A stretch of DNA of 64,000 bases. Origin: Kitasatospora sp. SUK 42. Lineage in GTDB: Bacteria > Actinomycetota > Actinomycetes > Streptomycetales > Streptomycetaceae. Each line of letters opens with the position of its first letter. Within the stretch, counting starts at the first letter, position 1. This document shows, piece by piece, positions 41,139-49,175 of the stretch. The DNA lies in NCBI RefSeq assembly GCF_015776785.2, contig NZ_LFMD02000003.1:108506-172505 (forward strand), given 5' to 3'. The notes beneath the pieces are model-generated. The model searched no databases. It had not been told where the DNA came from and saw only the letters and a list, made by a program, of their open reading frames with translations. A program made the position numbers and the translations under genes.

Positions 41139-42151
41139 CGGCCGCCTCCGCCCGTCGCGGCCGCGGTGGCCCGGACCGGCACCCGGGCCGGTCCCCGGGT
41201 CAGCGGCGCCCGGGGGCGGCGCACCGCGGGGCCGGCGGGGCGCAGCTCGGCGTACCGGGCTGCGAACGCGGCGAGGGCGCCCTCGGCCAGGGCCCGGCGG
41301 AACGGGGCGAGATCCTGGCCGTGGTCCTGGCCGTGCCCGTGGCCGTCGCCGTCGCCGATCAGCACCGCCACCCGCTCGCCGGCGGCGATCCGTTCTCCGG
41401 CGAGCGGCACCTCGGCGCGGGCCACCAGCGGGGCGATCCACACCGGCGGCCGTTCCCGCAACGCGTCCGCGACCGTTGGGCCGACCGCGGCGGGCGGCAG
41501 CGGGAACCGGGCCCGGAGCAGGGCCCGGACGATCAGGTCGGCGCCGGTACGGGCGGCGGCCACCACCGTCGCCGGTACCGGGGCGCCGGGGACCGCGGCC
41601 AGCAGGGAGCGGAGCGCATCGGCGGCCGTGTGCAGGCGCCGCGTGGTGTCCAGCCGCTGGGGGCACACCGTCGCGTCCAGGGCGGTGCCGCAAGCCCTGA
41701 CGGCCCGCGCGAACCCCTCGTACTCGTCCGCGGGTATCCCGCACGCCTCGGCCAGGGCCGCCGCCACCAGCGGTTCAGCCACCTCGGTGACCAGGTCGAA
41801 CTCCGGCCCCAGGGCGTCCGGTACGCGAACCCGGACGGCCTCGGGCGGGGGCACCGGCCCAGCCGGGCGCGGGCCGGCGCCGTCGTCGCCGTCGCCGGGC
41901 AGGACCGGCGCGGGCACGAGGCGGGAGTCGGCGAGCAGCGCGGCGCCCATGGCCGGATCCCCCGTCACCCACGGGCCGGTGGCGGAGCGCCACAGCGGTC
42001 CGGCGGCGCGGACGCGCTCGCGCAGCGGCCCCGCGTCCTCGTCGACGTCGCAGAGCAGCGCCGCGTACGGGTCGCCCTTCATCCGGTGCAGCCAGAGCAG
42101 TCCGTGCTCGTGCTGGAGCCGCTCCCCGAGCCGGGCCGACGCCGTGGTCAC
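41135..42151 (-). CDS. Shortened heme-less P450-like glycosyltransferase helper
   Basis: The 338-residue protein shares RMKGDPYAALLCDVDEDAG, ATGPWVTGDPAMGAALLADSRL and CGTALDATVCPQRLDTTRRL with the auxiliary protein at 19840, but is some 120 residues shorter. The I-helix, ExxR and heme-loop regions are reduced or missing; a His/Gly/Asp-rich stretch (GDGDGHGHGQDHGQD) replaces the heme region. It belongs to the EryCII/AknT helper class by the N-terminal half. Both ends overlap neighbours (GTGA, ATGA), locking it to glycosyltransferase no. 4. Confidence 0.8.
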   Translation of the reverse strand: MTTASARLGERLQHEHGLLWLHRMKGDPYAALLCDVDEDAGPLRERVRAAGPLWRSATGPWVTGDPAMGAALLADSRLVPAPVLPGDGDDGAGPRPAGPVPPPEAVRVRVPDALGPEFDLVTEVAEPLVAAALAEACGIPADEYEGFARAVRACGTALDATVCPQRLDTTRRLHTAADALRSLLAAVPGAPVPATVVAAARTGADLIVRALLRARFPLPPAAVGPTVADALRERPPVWIAPLVARAEVPLAGERIAAGERVAVLIGDGDGHGHGQDHGQDLAPFRRALAEGALAAFAARYAELRPAGPAVRRPRAPLTRGPARVPVRATAAATGGGGR

Positions 42152-42957
42152 GAGGCGCCGCCGGGACCGGCCGCGATCAGCGGGAAGAGCTCGCCGTCGA
42201 CCGGCGCGCCCGGCTTCAGGTGGGCCACCGGGTGGTCCTGCACCCCGGGGCGGTAGGTGGCGTCGGAGTCCATGTAGACGGCGGCGAAGGCGAGCCGGCG
42301 CTCGCCGTCGGTGTTGACGGCGGCCATGTGCACGGTGCGGAAGTCGTGGAAGACCACGTCGCCGGCGCGCATCGGAACGGCCACCCGGGGGCTGAACGGG
42401 AACTCGGGCCAGACCTCCTCCATCGGCCGGTAGTCCTGGAACCCGGCCAGGTGGACCTGGCGGTGCTCCTCCGGGCGCCGGTGCGAGCCGGGCACGTAGA
42501 CCAGGCAGCCGCGGTCGGCGGGCACGTCCACCAGCGGGATCCAGGCGGTTAGCGTCCGGGTGAGGCCCGCGAGCGGCAGGCCCGGCTCGTCGTCGTGGAC
42601 CACGGTGGGCAGGTGGACCCGAGGCTCCTTCTTCAGCACGTCGGTGCCGTAGAGGCGCAGCGGCCCGCCGGCCAGGGACTCGGCGAGCCCGGTGACCGCG
42701 GGGTGCAGGGCGAGCCGGCACAGGTCCGGGTGCTTGCGCCAGGCCGCCTCCACGTAGTGGACCTGGGCCTGTTCCTCGGAGGCGCCCCAGGTCTGCGGGC
42801 CCTCCTCGGCGAGGAGTCGGTCGGCGGCGGCCCGGAACACGGCCACCTCGTCGGCGGGGAGCACGGACTTGAAGTGGACGAAGCCCTGGTCCCGGTAGCG
42901 GCGCAGGGCCTCCTCGGTGGGCCGCCCGGCCTTCGTCAGATCGGTGGTTGTCTGCAT
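42148..42957 (-). CDS. Fe(II)/2-oxoglutarate dioxygenase, PhyH family
   Basis: The 269-residue protein has the double-stranded beta-helix of phytanoyl-CoA hydroxylases: iron ligands HDD in VVHDDEPGLP near 121 and His in FRTVHMAAVN near 206, with the 2OG-binding Arg in GERRLAF. Relatives SnoK and SnoN of nogalamycin form a sugar-polyketide C-C bond and epimerise the sugar. Such a role is attractive here given dimethylamino-sugar genes, but hydroxylation is equally possible. AGGAAG lies 8 bases before the ATG. It is fourth from the end of a six-gene leftward operon. Confidence 0.85.
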   Translation of the reverse strand: MQTTTDLTKAGRPTEEALRRYRDQGFVHFKSVLPADEVAVFRAAADRLLAEEGPQTWGASEEQAQVHYVEAAWRKHPDLCRLALHPAVTGLAESLAGGPLRLYGTDVLKKEPRVHLPTVVHDDEPGLPLAGLTRTLTAWIPLVDVPADRGCLVYVPGSHRRPEEHRQVHLAGFQDYRPMEEVWPEFPFSPRVAVPMRAGDVVFHDFRTVHMAAVNTDGERRLAFAAVYMDSDATYRPGVQDHPVAHLKPGAPVDGELFPLIAAGPGGAS

Positions 42958-43010
42958 CTGTTCGGCTTCCTGGATCGGGTGCGCGGGGGCACGGATGGCG
43001 GGCCGGGTGT

Positions 43011-44159
43011 TCAGCCGAGCGACTCGGCGAGCCGGGCCACCGTCTCGGCGGGGGTGGGCATGGCGAGCAGCTCGGCCCGGACCTGCCGGGCGTTCTCGCG
43101 CAGGCGGTCGTCCCGGAGCAGGGCCCGGCACTCGGCCGCACCGAGGGTGGTGGCCTCGGCCACGAGCCCGATGCCCCGGGCCGGCAGCAGGTCGGCGCCG
43201 GTCTGCTGGTACGAACCGCGGGGGATGACGCACTGCGGGATCCCGGCGGCGGCCGCCGTCAGCAGGGTCCCGCTGCCCCCGTGGTGAACAATCGCGGCAC
43301 ACGTGTCCAGGAGCAGGTCGAGCGGGGCCCATTCGACCAGCCTGACGTTGGGCGGGACGTCACTCAGGAGCCCCGGGTCGCCGCCCCCGAGCGTGACCAC
43401 GAACTCGGCGTCCACGCCCCGGGCGGCCTTCAGGAGCGGCTCCAGGATGGTGATGCCGCCCCACTGGGCCTCGATGGTGCCGAGTGTGACGGCGATCCGG
43501 GGCGCCCGCGGGCGTTCCGTCAACCAGCCGGGCAGCACGGCCCCGCCGTTGTAGGGCACGTGGCGCAGCAGCCCGGCCCCGGGGGTGCGGCGGTCCTGGG
43601 GGAGGAACGCGGTGAGGCTCGGGGGGAGGGTGGTGAGCGCAACCGTGGCCGTGGGTTCGCCGGTGACGCCGTGGCGGTCCCAGTGCGGTGCCGTCCCGGC
43701 GCGGAGCAGGGTGCGCAGACGGGCGCCGCTGTCGTACGAACCGAGCCGGGGCTCGACCAGCGGCACGCCCAGCGCGGCGGCGACCAGCCGGCCGGCCGCC
43801 TGCAGGGGCGGCGCGACCACCAGGTCGGGCGACCAGTCGCGGGCCACCGCGAGGACGCCGTCCACCATGACCCCGGAGACCCGCGCGAAGAGCGTGGCGA
43901 GTTCGGCGTCGTCGGGGTCCTCCGCGAACATCGGGTGGTCCGTGGGAACGCCGTCCCCGCTCTCCTGGGGCAGGTAGACCGGCAGGTAGTCCAGGTCCGG
44001 GGTGACGTCCACGACGTCGAACCCGGCCTCGGCCGCGGCGAGGCTGAGCCCTCCGGTGGCGTAGCGGACCCGGTGGCCCGCGGCGCGGAAGGCCTGGGCG
44101 AGGGGGATGGTCGGGAAGAGGTGGCCGAGGCCTGGGGAGGTCACGAACAGGACGCGCAT
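43011..44159 (-). CDS. Glycosyltransferase GT1-type, no. 5
   Basis: The 382-residue GT-B enzyme begins MRVLFVTSPGLGHLFPTIPL, a more canonical acceptor loop than nos. 2-4, and carries LLRHVPYNGGAVLPGWL and the donor motif IVHHGGSGTLLTAAAAGIPQ near 294. It is shorter than the others by about 50 residues and resembles SnogD/SnogE-like enzymes. It follows the N-methyltransferase by 52 bases and precedes the dioxygenase by 53 bases, all on the minus strand. Confidence 0.92.
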   Translation of the reverse strand: MRVLFVTSPGLGHLFPTIPLAQAFRAAGHRVRYATGGLSLAAAEAGFDVVDVTPDLDYLPVYLPQESGDGVPTDHPMFAEDPDDAELATLFARVSGVMVDGVLAVARDWSPDLVVAPPLQAAGRLVAAALGVPLVEPRLGSYDSGARLRTLLRAGTAPHWDRHGVTGEPTATVALTTLPPSLTAFLPQDRRTPGAGLLRHVPYNGGAVLPGWLTERPRAPRIAVTLGTIEAQWGGITILEPLLKAARGVDAEFVVTLGGGDPGLLSDVPPNVRLVEWAPLDLLLDTCAAIVHHGGSGTLLTAAAAGIPQCVIPRGSYQQTGADLLPARGIGLVAEATTLGAAECRALLRDDRLRENARQVRAELLAMPTPAETVARLAESLG

Positions 44160-44211
44160 GCTGCTCCCAGGTTGGGTGTCGGATCGGTCGTCGTCGGGCG
44201 CGGTGCGGGTG

Positions 44212-44934
44212 TCACGGGACCACCGGGGCGGTCCCGAGGAAGAGACCGCGGCCGGCGTACAGACCGGGGACGTACGTGACGTCGAGGCCGGCCGCCCGGA
44301 ACGCGGCCTCGTAGGTGGCGCGGGGGAACAGCGAGATTCGGTGGGTCTCGGTGAAGTGCCGGACGCCGGTGCGGGCGTCGGCCACCACGTAGTGCACGTC
44401 CATCCGGCAGGCGTCGCCCGCCCGCGCGGAGTGCGAGACCCTGGCGACGGTGCGCCCCGCCACGGTGGCGACATCCCCGGAGACGTAACCGTCGAGGTAG
44501 GTCTCGGGGAACCACCAGGGGTCGACGGCCACCACTCCCCCGGACGTCAGGTGCCGGGCGAACGCGGCCAGGGCGGCGTGGAGTTCGGCCGCGTCGGTGG
44601 CGTAGCCGAGCGACCCGAACAGGCAGGTGATCACGTCGAAGCGGGTTTCGAGCCGGAAGTCGCGCAGGTCTCCGGTGTGGACGGGAACGTCGGGCAGCGC
44701 CCGGCGCGCGGCACGGACCATCGGCTCGGACAGTTCGAGACCGGCGACCCGGTCGAAGAGGCCGCCGAAGTGGCGCAGGTGCGCCCCGGTGCCGCAGGCC
44801 ACGTCGAGCAGGGAGTCGGCGTCCGGCCGCAACGCGCGCACCCGCCGGGTGAGGTCGTGCGCCTCGGCCGCATAGTCCTTGCCGCGGCTCTCGTGGATCA
44901 GGTCGTGGATCTCGGTGAGGTCAGCCCCGTACAT
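44212..44934 (-). CDS. NDP-aminosugar N,N-dimethyltransferase, second copy
   Basis: The 240-residue enzyme shares the 11903 paralogue's landmarks: MYGADLTEIHDLIHESRGKDY, SLLDVACGTGAHL, ITCLFGSLGYATD, VVAVDPWWFPETYLDGYV. Two such genes in one cluster suggest two amino sugars or sequential use on different intermediates, as with SnogA and SnogX. The ATG follows a SARP-type -10 by 6 bases, so the six-gene operon (to 38884) would begin with a leaderless gene. Confidence 0.9.
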   Translation of the reverse strand: MYGADLTEIHDLIHESRGKDYAAEAHDLTRRVRALRPDADSLLDVACGTGAHLRHFGGLFDRVAGLELSEPMVRAARRALPDVPVHTGDLRDFRLETRFDVITCLFGSLGYATDAAELHAALAAFARHLTSGGVVAVDPWWFPETYLDGYVSGDVATVAGRTVARVSHSARAGDACRMDVHYVVADARTGVRHFTETHRISLFPRATYEAAFRAAGLDVTYVPGLYAGRGLFLGTAPVVP

Positions 44935-44940
44935 GAACGG

Positions 44941-44983
44941 ATCGTCGGAAGCCGCGCTGGAGAAATCGCCCAGGGCGGATGGA
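44941..44983 (-). promoter_or_regulatory. SARP-type operator of the six-gene leftward operon
   Basis: On the minus strand TCCATCC (44983-44977), TGGGCGA (44972-44966) and TCCAGCG (44961-44955) at 11-bp period are followed after 8 bases by GACGAT (44946-44941). The heptads are more divergent than at other sites, though spacing is exact. Confidence 0.5.
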
Positions 44984-45000
44984 GGCGGCGCGCGGCGGCG

Positions 45001-45032
45001 ACGAGGCCGGGTCCATCGCGATCCGACCGGTT
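45001..45032 (+). promoter_or_regulatory. Weak SARP-type operator candidate
   Basis: ACGAGGC (45001-45007) and TCCATCG (45012-45018) at 11-bp period, then 8 bases and CCGGTT, face the Rieske oxygenase gene. The -10 is poor. Confidence 0.3.
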
Positions 45033-45095
45033 CACGAGTGCGCGCGGCCACCCTCGGCCGGAACCGGACGAAGCCGGACCGAAGGGAGGACCGAC

Positions 45096-46280
45096 GTGGA
45101 CATCGGGGACATCACGGCGGAGCTGGAGCGGTATCTGGGGCCGGACGCCGAAGATCTGAGCCTGCCGCCGGCGGCGTTCACGTCGCCCGAGTTGTGGGAG
45201 GTGGAGCGGCAGTTGGTGTTCGGCCGCTCCTGGGTGCTGGTCGCGCACGTGGACGAGCTGGCGGAGACCGGGTCCTACGTGTCCCTGTCGGTGGCGGGCG
45301 AACCGGTGGTGGTGGTACGCGGCCAGGACGGGGCGTTGAACGGGCTCTCGCCGGTGTGCCGGCACCGGCTGATGCCGGTGGTGGAGGAGGGCACGGGGCG
45401 GACCGACGTCTTCACCTGCCCCTATCACCTGTGGCGCTACGCTCTGGACGGCCGCCTGGTCGGCGCCACCCATATGAAGCGCAATCCGGCCTTCGACCCG
45501 GCGGCGTGCCGGCTGCCCGCCTTCGCAGTGGAGGAGTGGCAGGGGTTCGTGTTCGTCAACCTGGACGCCTCGGCCGAGCCGCTGGGGCCCCATCTGCGGC
45601 GGATCGGCGAGGACCTGGTCAACTACCGGCTGCCGGAGCTGACCCAGGTGGCCGGCTGGACCGAGGAGTGGCACTGCAACTGGAAGATCGCCGTCGAGAA
45701 CGCGCACGAGAACTACCACGTCATGGGCTTCCACCCGGAGACCCTGCAACCGACCACGCCCGGGAGCGCGCGGACGACGGTCCGCGCGGACTCGCCGTGG
45801 GCCGACAGCATGCGGGTGCGCTACGCGGAGCCGCTGGAGCCGGTGGTCCTCGACCTCACCGAGGAGGAACGCGCGCACCTGTACGGCTTCTTCGTCTTCC
45901 CGTCGGGCAGCCTGGCCGCCTCTGGTGACATGGTGATCTGGCTCAGCCTCCTTCCGACTTCCATCGACCGCACCCTGGTCCGCGGCGGGGTGCTGATGCC
46001 CTCCGCCCTGCTCGACGGCCAGGACCGCGAGGCCGTCCGCAAGGAAGCGGAGGCGTATGCCGCCCGGATCAACGGCGAGGACCGACACGGCCTGGAGGCA
46101 GTCCAACGAGGCGCCGCCTCGCGCTTCGCCGAGCGCGGCCACCTCTCCCCCAAGGAACCCGGAGTCCTGCTCTTCTACCGCAGCCTGGCCCGCGCCCTGC
46201 TGCGTGACGACGCTGACTGGCCCGGCGAACTCTACCCGCCCCTAGAGCGCGTGGCCCCGTCTCTCCCGACCCGTCCCTGA
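45096..46280 (+). CDS. Rieske non-heme iron oxygenase, full length
   Basis: The 394-residue alpha-subunit-like protein has the Rieske 2Fe-2S ligands CRH and CPYH (VCRHRLMP near 88, FTCPYHLWRYALDG near 108), then the mononuclear site ENYHVMGFHPE near 207 and a long beta-sheet catalytic domain. It should hydroxylate or demethylate a cluster intermediate using an unlinked reductase. None is seen in the window. GAAGGGAGGA precedes the GTG. A paralogue without the Rieske domain lies at 38884-39852; shared C-terminal SRFAERGHLSPKEPGVL shows common origin. Confidence 0.92.
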   Translation: MDIGDITAELERYLGPDAEDLSLPPAAFTSPELWEVERQLVFGRSWVLVAHVDELAETGSYVSLSVAGEPVVVVRGQDGALNGLSPVCRHRLMPVVEEGTGRTDVFTCPYHLWRYALDGRLVGATHMKRNPAFDPAACRLPAFAVEEWQGFVFVNLDASAEPLGPHLRRIGEDLVNYRLPELTQVAGWTEEWHCNWKIAVENAHENYHVMGFHPETLQPTTPGSARTTVRADSPWADSMRVRYAEPLEPVVLDLTEEERAHLYGFFVFPSGSLAASGDMVIWLSLLPTSIDRTLVRGGVLMPSALLDGQDREAVRKEAEAYAARINGEDRHGLEAVQRGAASRFAERGHLSPKEPGVLLFYRSLARALLRDDADWPGELYPPLERVAPSLPTRP

Positions 46281-46374
46281 AGGCAGGAAGGCCGAGACAC
46301 CCTCTTCCCCACGCACCGACCAACGAGCACCGAGCTCGACAGTCACGCCCGCAGCGGCTTCTGTTAGGACCCAC

Positions 46375-46503
46375 CGCGCTCCTGACCGGGTCGGCGAGGG
46401 TCGCGCCCTTGGCGACGAGCTGCTCGGCCTTGCCGGCCGAGCGGTTCCAGACGGTCGGCGGGTGGCCCTTGCCCAGGAAGGCCGCGGCCGGCACCTGGCC
46501 CAT
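46375..46503 (-). pseudogene. Imine-reductase/6PGDH-like NADP-binding fragment
   Basis: A short minus-strand frame reads MGQVPAAAFLGKGHPPTVWN followed by RSAGKAEQLVAKGATLAD. It matches the first beta-alpha-beta unit of 3-hydroxyisobutyrate dehydrogenase/imine reductase proteins, without the preceding GxGxxG strand or anything after it. A remnant at the right border of the biosynthetic cluster. Confidence 0.45.
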
Positions 46504-46511
46504 CACCCGCG

Positions 46512-46612
46512 GTGGACGGTGCACGACCTGCCCGCCGGACACGACGTCACGGCCGAGGCCCCGGGCGACCTGCTGGACGTCCTCCTCGCCATCGGCGAGC
46601 CGCCCCGCCCGG
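46512..46612 (+). pseudogene. Alpha/beta-hydrolase C-terminal fragment
   Basis: A plus-strand frame reads WTVHDLPAGHDVTAEAPGDL then LDVLLAIG. This resembles the catalytic-His end of a small hydrolase (HDLPAGHD...P..L). Nothing upstream matches the rest of such a gene. It abuts the opposite-strand dehydrogenase fragment, so the two were joined by rearrangement. Confidence 0.35.
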
Positions 46613-46698
46613 TGGGCCACCGCTGCGAACGGTGGTCCCGCGCAAGCGCATGGGCCGGGTAGGACGAGTTGGACGAGTTGGACGGGCCGACCGGCCGG

Positions 46699-48786
46699 TC
46701 ACCAGCCGTCGGTGAGCCGGAAGGCGTGGGAGAAGGAGGCTCCGCCCGTGTTCATCCATTCGTCGAGGACGCCGTAGGTGTCGTTGCGGGCGATGAGGTC
46801 GGCGCGGCCGGTGCCCCGGAAGTCGCCGGCGACCGTCTGCGAGAACGGACCCCACCCATCGGTCACGAGCACGCGACCGGCAAAGGTACCGTCCCCGTTA
46901 CCGGGCCACATGTACAGGTTGCCCGTCGCGTCCTCCCTCGCCATCAGGTCCGCGTGACCGGTCCCCCGGAAATCGCCGGCGACCGTCTGCGAGAACGGAC
47001 CCCACCCATCGGTCACGAGCACGCGACCGGCAAAGGTACCGTCCCCGTTACCGGGCCACATGTACAGGTTGCCCGTCGCGTCCTCCCTCGCCATCAGGTC
47101 CGCGTGACCGGTCCCCCGGAAATCGCCGGCGACCGTCTGCGAGAACGGACCCCACCCATCGGTCACGAGCACGCGACCGGCAAAGGTACCGTCCCCGTTA
47201 CCGGGCCACATGTACAGGTTGCCCGTCGCGTCCTCCCTCGCCATCAGGTCCGCGCGGCCGGTGCCCCGGAAATCGCCGGCGGTGGTCTGGGAGAACGCGC
47301 CCCAGCCGGCCGTCAGGTCGGTCCTGGCCGTGAAGGACCCGTCTCCCAGCCCCGCCCACTCGTACAGGTGCCCGTCCGAGTCGTCGCGGGCGACGAGGTC
47401 GCCGATGCCCTTGCCGTGGAAGGCTCCGGCCGTCGTCTGGGAGAAGGTGTGGGAGGGGCTGGTCGGGGCGGGCCGCGGGGTGAGGACCTCGGCGAGGGCC
47501 GTGTTCCCGTTGGTGGTGAAGTGCAGGTGGTCGGAGGAGACGTAACCGGCGAACGCGGCGCTCGGGTTGAGCGGGTCGCGGGTCGCCTGGTCGAAGTCGT
47601 GGAAGCCGTCGATGGCCGTCGTCGTGCGGATCCAGTCGTTGACGCACTGGCGCACCCGGTCGCGGGCGGCGGTGTAGTCGGTGTAGCCCTGGAAGGCGGG
47701 GATGGTGGCAACGGTGAAGCGCAGCCCGGCCGCGTGCGCGCGTGAGGCCAGCTGCTGGATCCCCGATTCGAGCGCGGAGTCGGAGGCGTCGTCCATCGTG
47801 ATGTCATTGATGCCCTCGTAGAGCACGACGCTCCGCACTCCGGTCTGGGAGAGGACGTCCCGGTCGAAGCGGTTGAGCGCGCTCTGACCGAAGCCGACGC
47901 GTCCTCCCGTCCCGTCGGTGAGGATCCGGTTGCCGGAGATGCCCTTGTTGACGATGCCCTCGGGCGTCGGTCGGGCGCTGAGGGCGCGCCCGTAGTCATC
48001 GGCCCAGCGGGTGTTGGAGTCCTGGTTGGTGTGCCCGCCGTCCACCTGCGAGTCGCCGAGGGCGACCACCGTCCCGCCGCTGCCGGCGGCCGTGACGTCC
48101 AGGCCGCCGAGGAAGGCCCAGTAGGCGTACGGGGTGGAGAGGTTGGTGCCGCCCGTGTCCTGGGTGCGGTCGGCACCGTCGCCGGGGGCGGAGGTGTAGG
48201 AGGTGGTGAGCGTGTACGGGTGGTAGGGCGCGGTGGTGACCCCGTCGGGCAGCCAGAGGCTGACCAGCAGGTTCTCGTCTGCGGTGACCGGAAAGGCGAC
48301 GGGGTCGCTGTAGACCTCGCCGCCGGGTGGGACGACGGTGCGGCCCGAACCGCCGAACGTCAGGGTGACCGGCGTGGCCGCCGCCGTGGCCGGGTTCCCG
48401 TTCCGGGCGGAAGTCCTGTCCTGGGCCGCGACGGTGACGTGCCCGATGGTCACCGGGTCCGGGCTGAAGGTGTTCACCAGGTGGATCCGGGCGGAGCTGC
48501 CGCCGATGCTGGTGTGGACGACCATGCGCAGGGTCTGCTGCCCCGTCACGCCCGAGGATGCCGGCGGCCCGGCCAGGCTCATGGCGGTACCCCAACTCCC
48601 CGTCCAGGCCGAGGACTCGGGGCGCGGCGCGCCCGGGCCCGACGGGAGCGCGGCGGGGACCGGCCCGCAGCCGGCGGCCGCGTTCGCCGGGGCCGCGGGC
48701 GGCAGGGCGGCGAACGCGCCGAGGACGACGGCGGCTGCCGTCATGGCGGACAGGCGGCCCCGCGGTGGGCGGTGGGCGACGTGCAC
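46699..48786 (-). CDS. Secreted SGNH/GDSL hydrolase with FG-GAP repeats
   Basis: The 695-residue protein starts at a GTG after AAAGGACTCC. It has a signal peptide (MTAAAVVLGAFAALPPAAPA, cleavage near ANA-AA), a galactose-binding-like beta domain to about 200, then an SGNH esterase domain: GDSQVDGG near 233, LYEGINDI near 320 and the Ser/Asp-His end SSDHLHF near 418. Residues from about 435 to the end form five FG-GAP/VCBS-like repeats (FSQTVAGDFRGTGHADLMAR), three of them almost identical. Likely an extracellular carbohydrate esterase with a propeller-like binding tail. Confidence 0.88.
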   Translation of the reverse strand: MHVAHRPPRGRLSAMTAAAVVLGAFAALPPAAPANAAAGCGPVPAALPSGPGAPRPESSAWTGSWGTAMSLAGPPASSGVTGQQTLRMVVHTSIGGSSARIHLVNTFSPDPVTIGHVTVAAQDRTSARNGNPATAAATPVTLTFGGSGRTVVPPGGEVYSDPVAFPVTADENLLVSLWLPDGVTTAPYHPYTLTTSYTSAPGDGADRTQDTGGTNLSTPYAYWAFLGGLDVTAAGSGGTVVALGDSQVDGGHTNQDSNTRWADDYGRALSARPTPEGIVNKGISGNRILTDGTGGRVGFGQSALNRFDRDVLSQTGVRSVVLYEGINDITMDDASDSALESGIQQLASRAHAAGLRFTVATIPAFQGYTDYTAARDRVRQCVNDWIRTTTAIDGFHDFDQATRDPLNPSAAFAGYVSSDHLHFTTNGNTALAEVLTPRPAPTSPSHTFSQTTAGAFHGKGIGDLVARDDSDGHLYEWAGLGDGSFTARTDLTAGWGAFSQTTAGDFRGTGRADLMAREDATGNLYMWPGNGDGTFAGRVLVTDGWGPFSQTVAGDFRGTGHADLMAREDATGNLYMWPGNGDGTFAGRVLVTDGWGPFSQTVAGDFRGTGHADLMAREDATGNLYMWPGNGDGTFAGRVLVTDGWGPFSQTVAGDFRGTGRADLIARNDTYGVLDEWMNTGGASFSHAFRLTDGW
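46831..47280. repeat. Three near-identical 150-bp tandem repeats
   Basis: Units 46831-46980, 46981-47130 and 47131-47280 encode the same 50-residue FG-GAP module of the SGNH hydrolase and differ by only a few bases, far less than the outer repeats. This indicates recent duplication or gene conversion. Confidence 0.92.
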
Positions 48787-49175
48787 AGGAGTCCTTTCGC
48801 CGGGTACGGAAAACCATTTTCCCGCATGGCTCGGGTGACGAAGAAATGGCGGCGATCCGCTTCCCGAAGGAGGAGGTCCGAGAATGCGCCGAGAAATCTC
48901 GGAGCCCGCTCGCCATCCACCATGCAATCACCGCCGCCCCGGATTTCGCCAGGAGGAACATCAGGCGGAAACCATGGGGAAGTTCCAGCAGAAACTGTGC
49001 CGAACAGGCAAGATCGGCGAGAAACAGACGGAGTGACTTGATTGCACGTCAGTTGACTGTCGCGCCTGACGGGATTTGCGATATACCGTCTCGGGCACTT
49101 CCCGCCCTGCAATCCGCCAATCTCCTCCTGGCGTGATCACCTGCCGACCTCGAATCTCGAATGAGGGGAAATCAC
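48787..49175. other. Divergent intergenic region, lower GC
   Basis: No coding frame is credible. The stretch is clearly richer in A and T than its surroundings, especially 48860-49100, as expected of promoters for the divergent secreted hydrolase and PIG-L genes. TTGACT at 49063-49068 on the plus strand is a possible -35, but no well-spaced -10 stands out. Confidence 0.4.
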
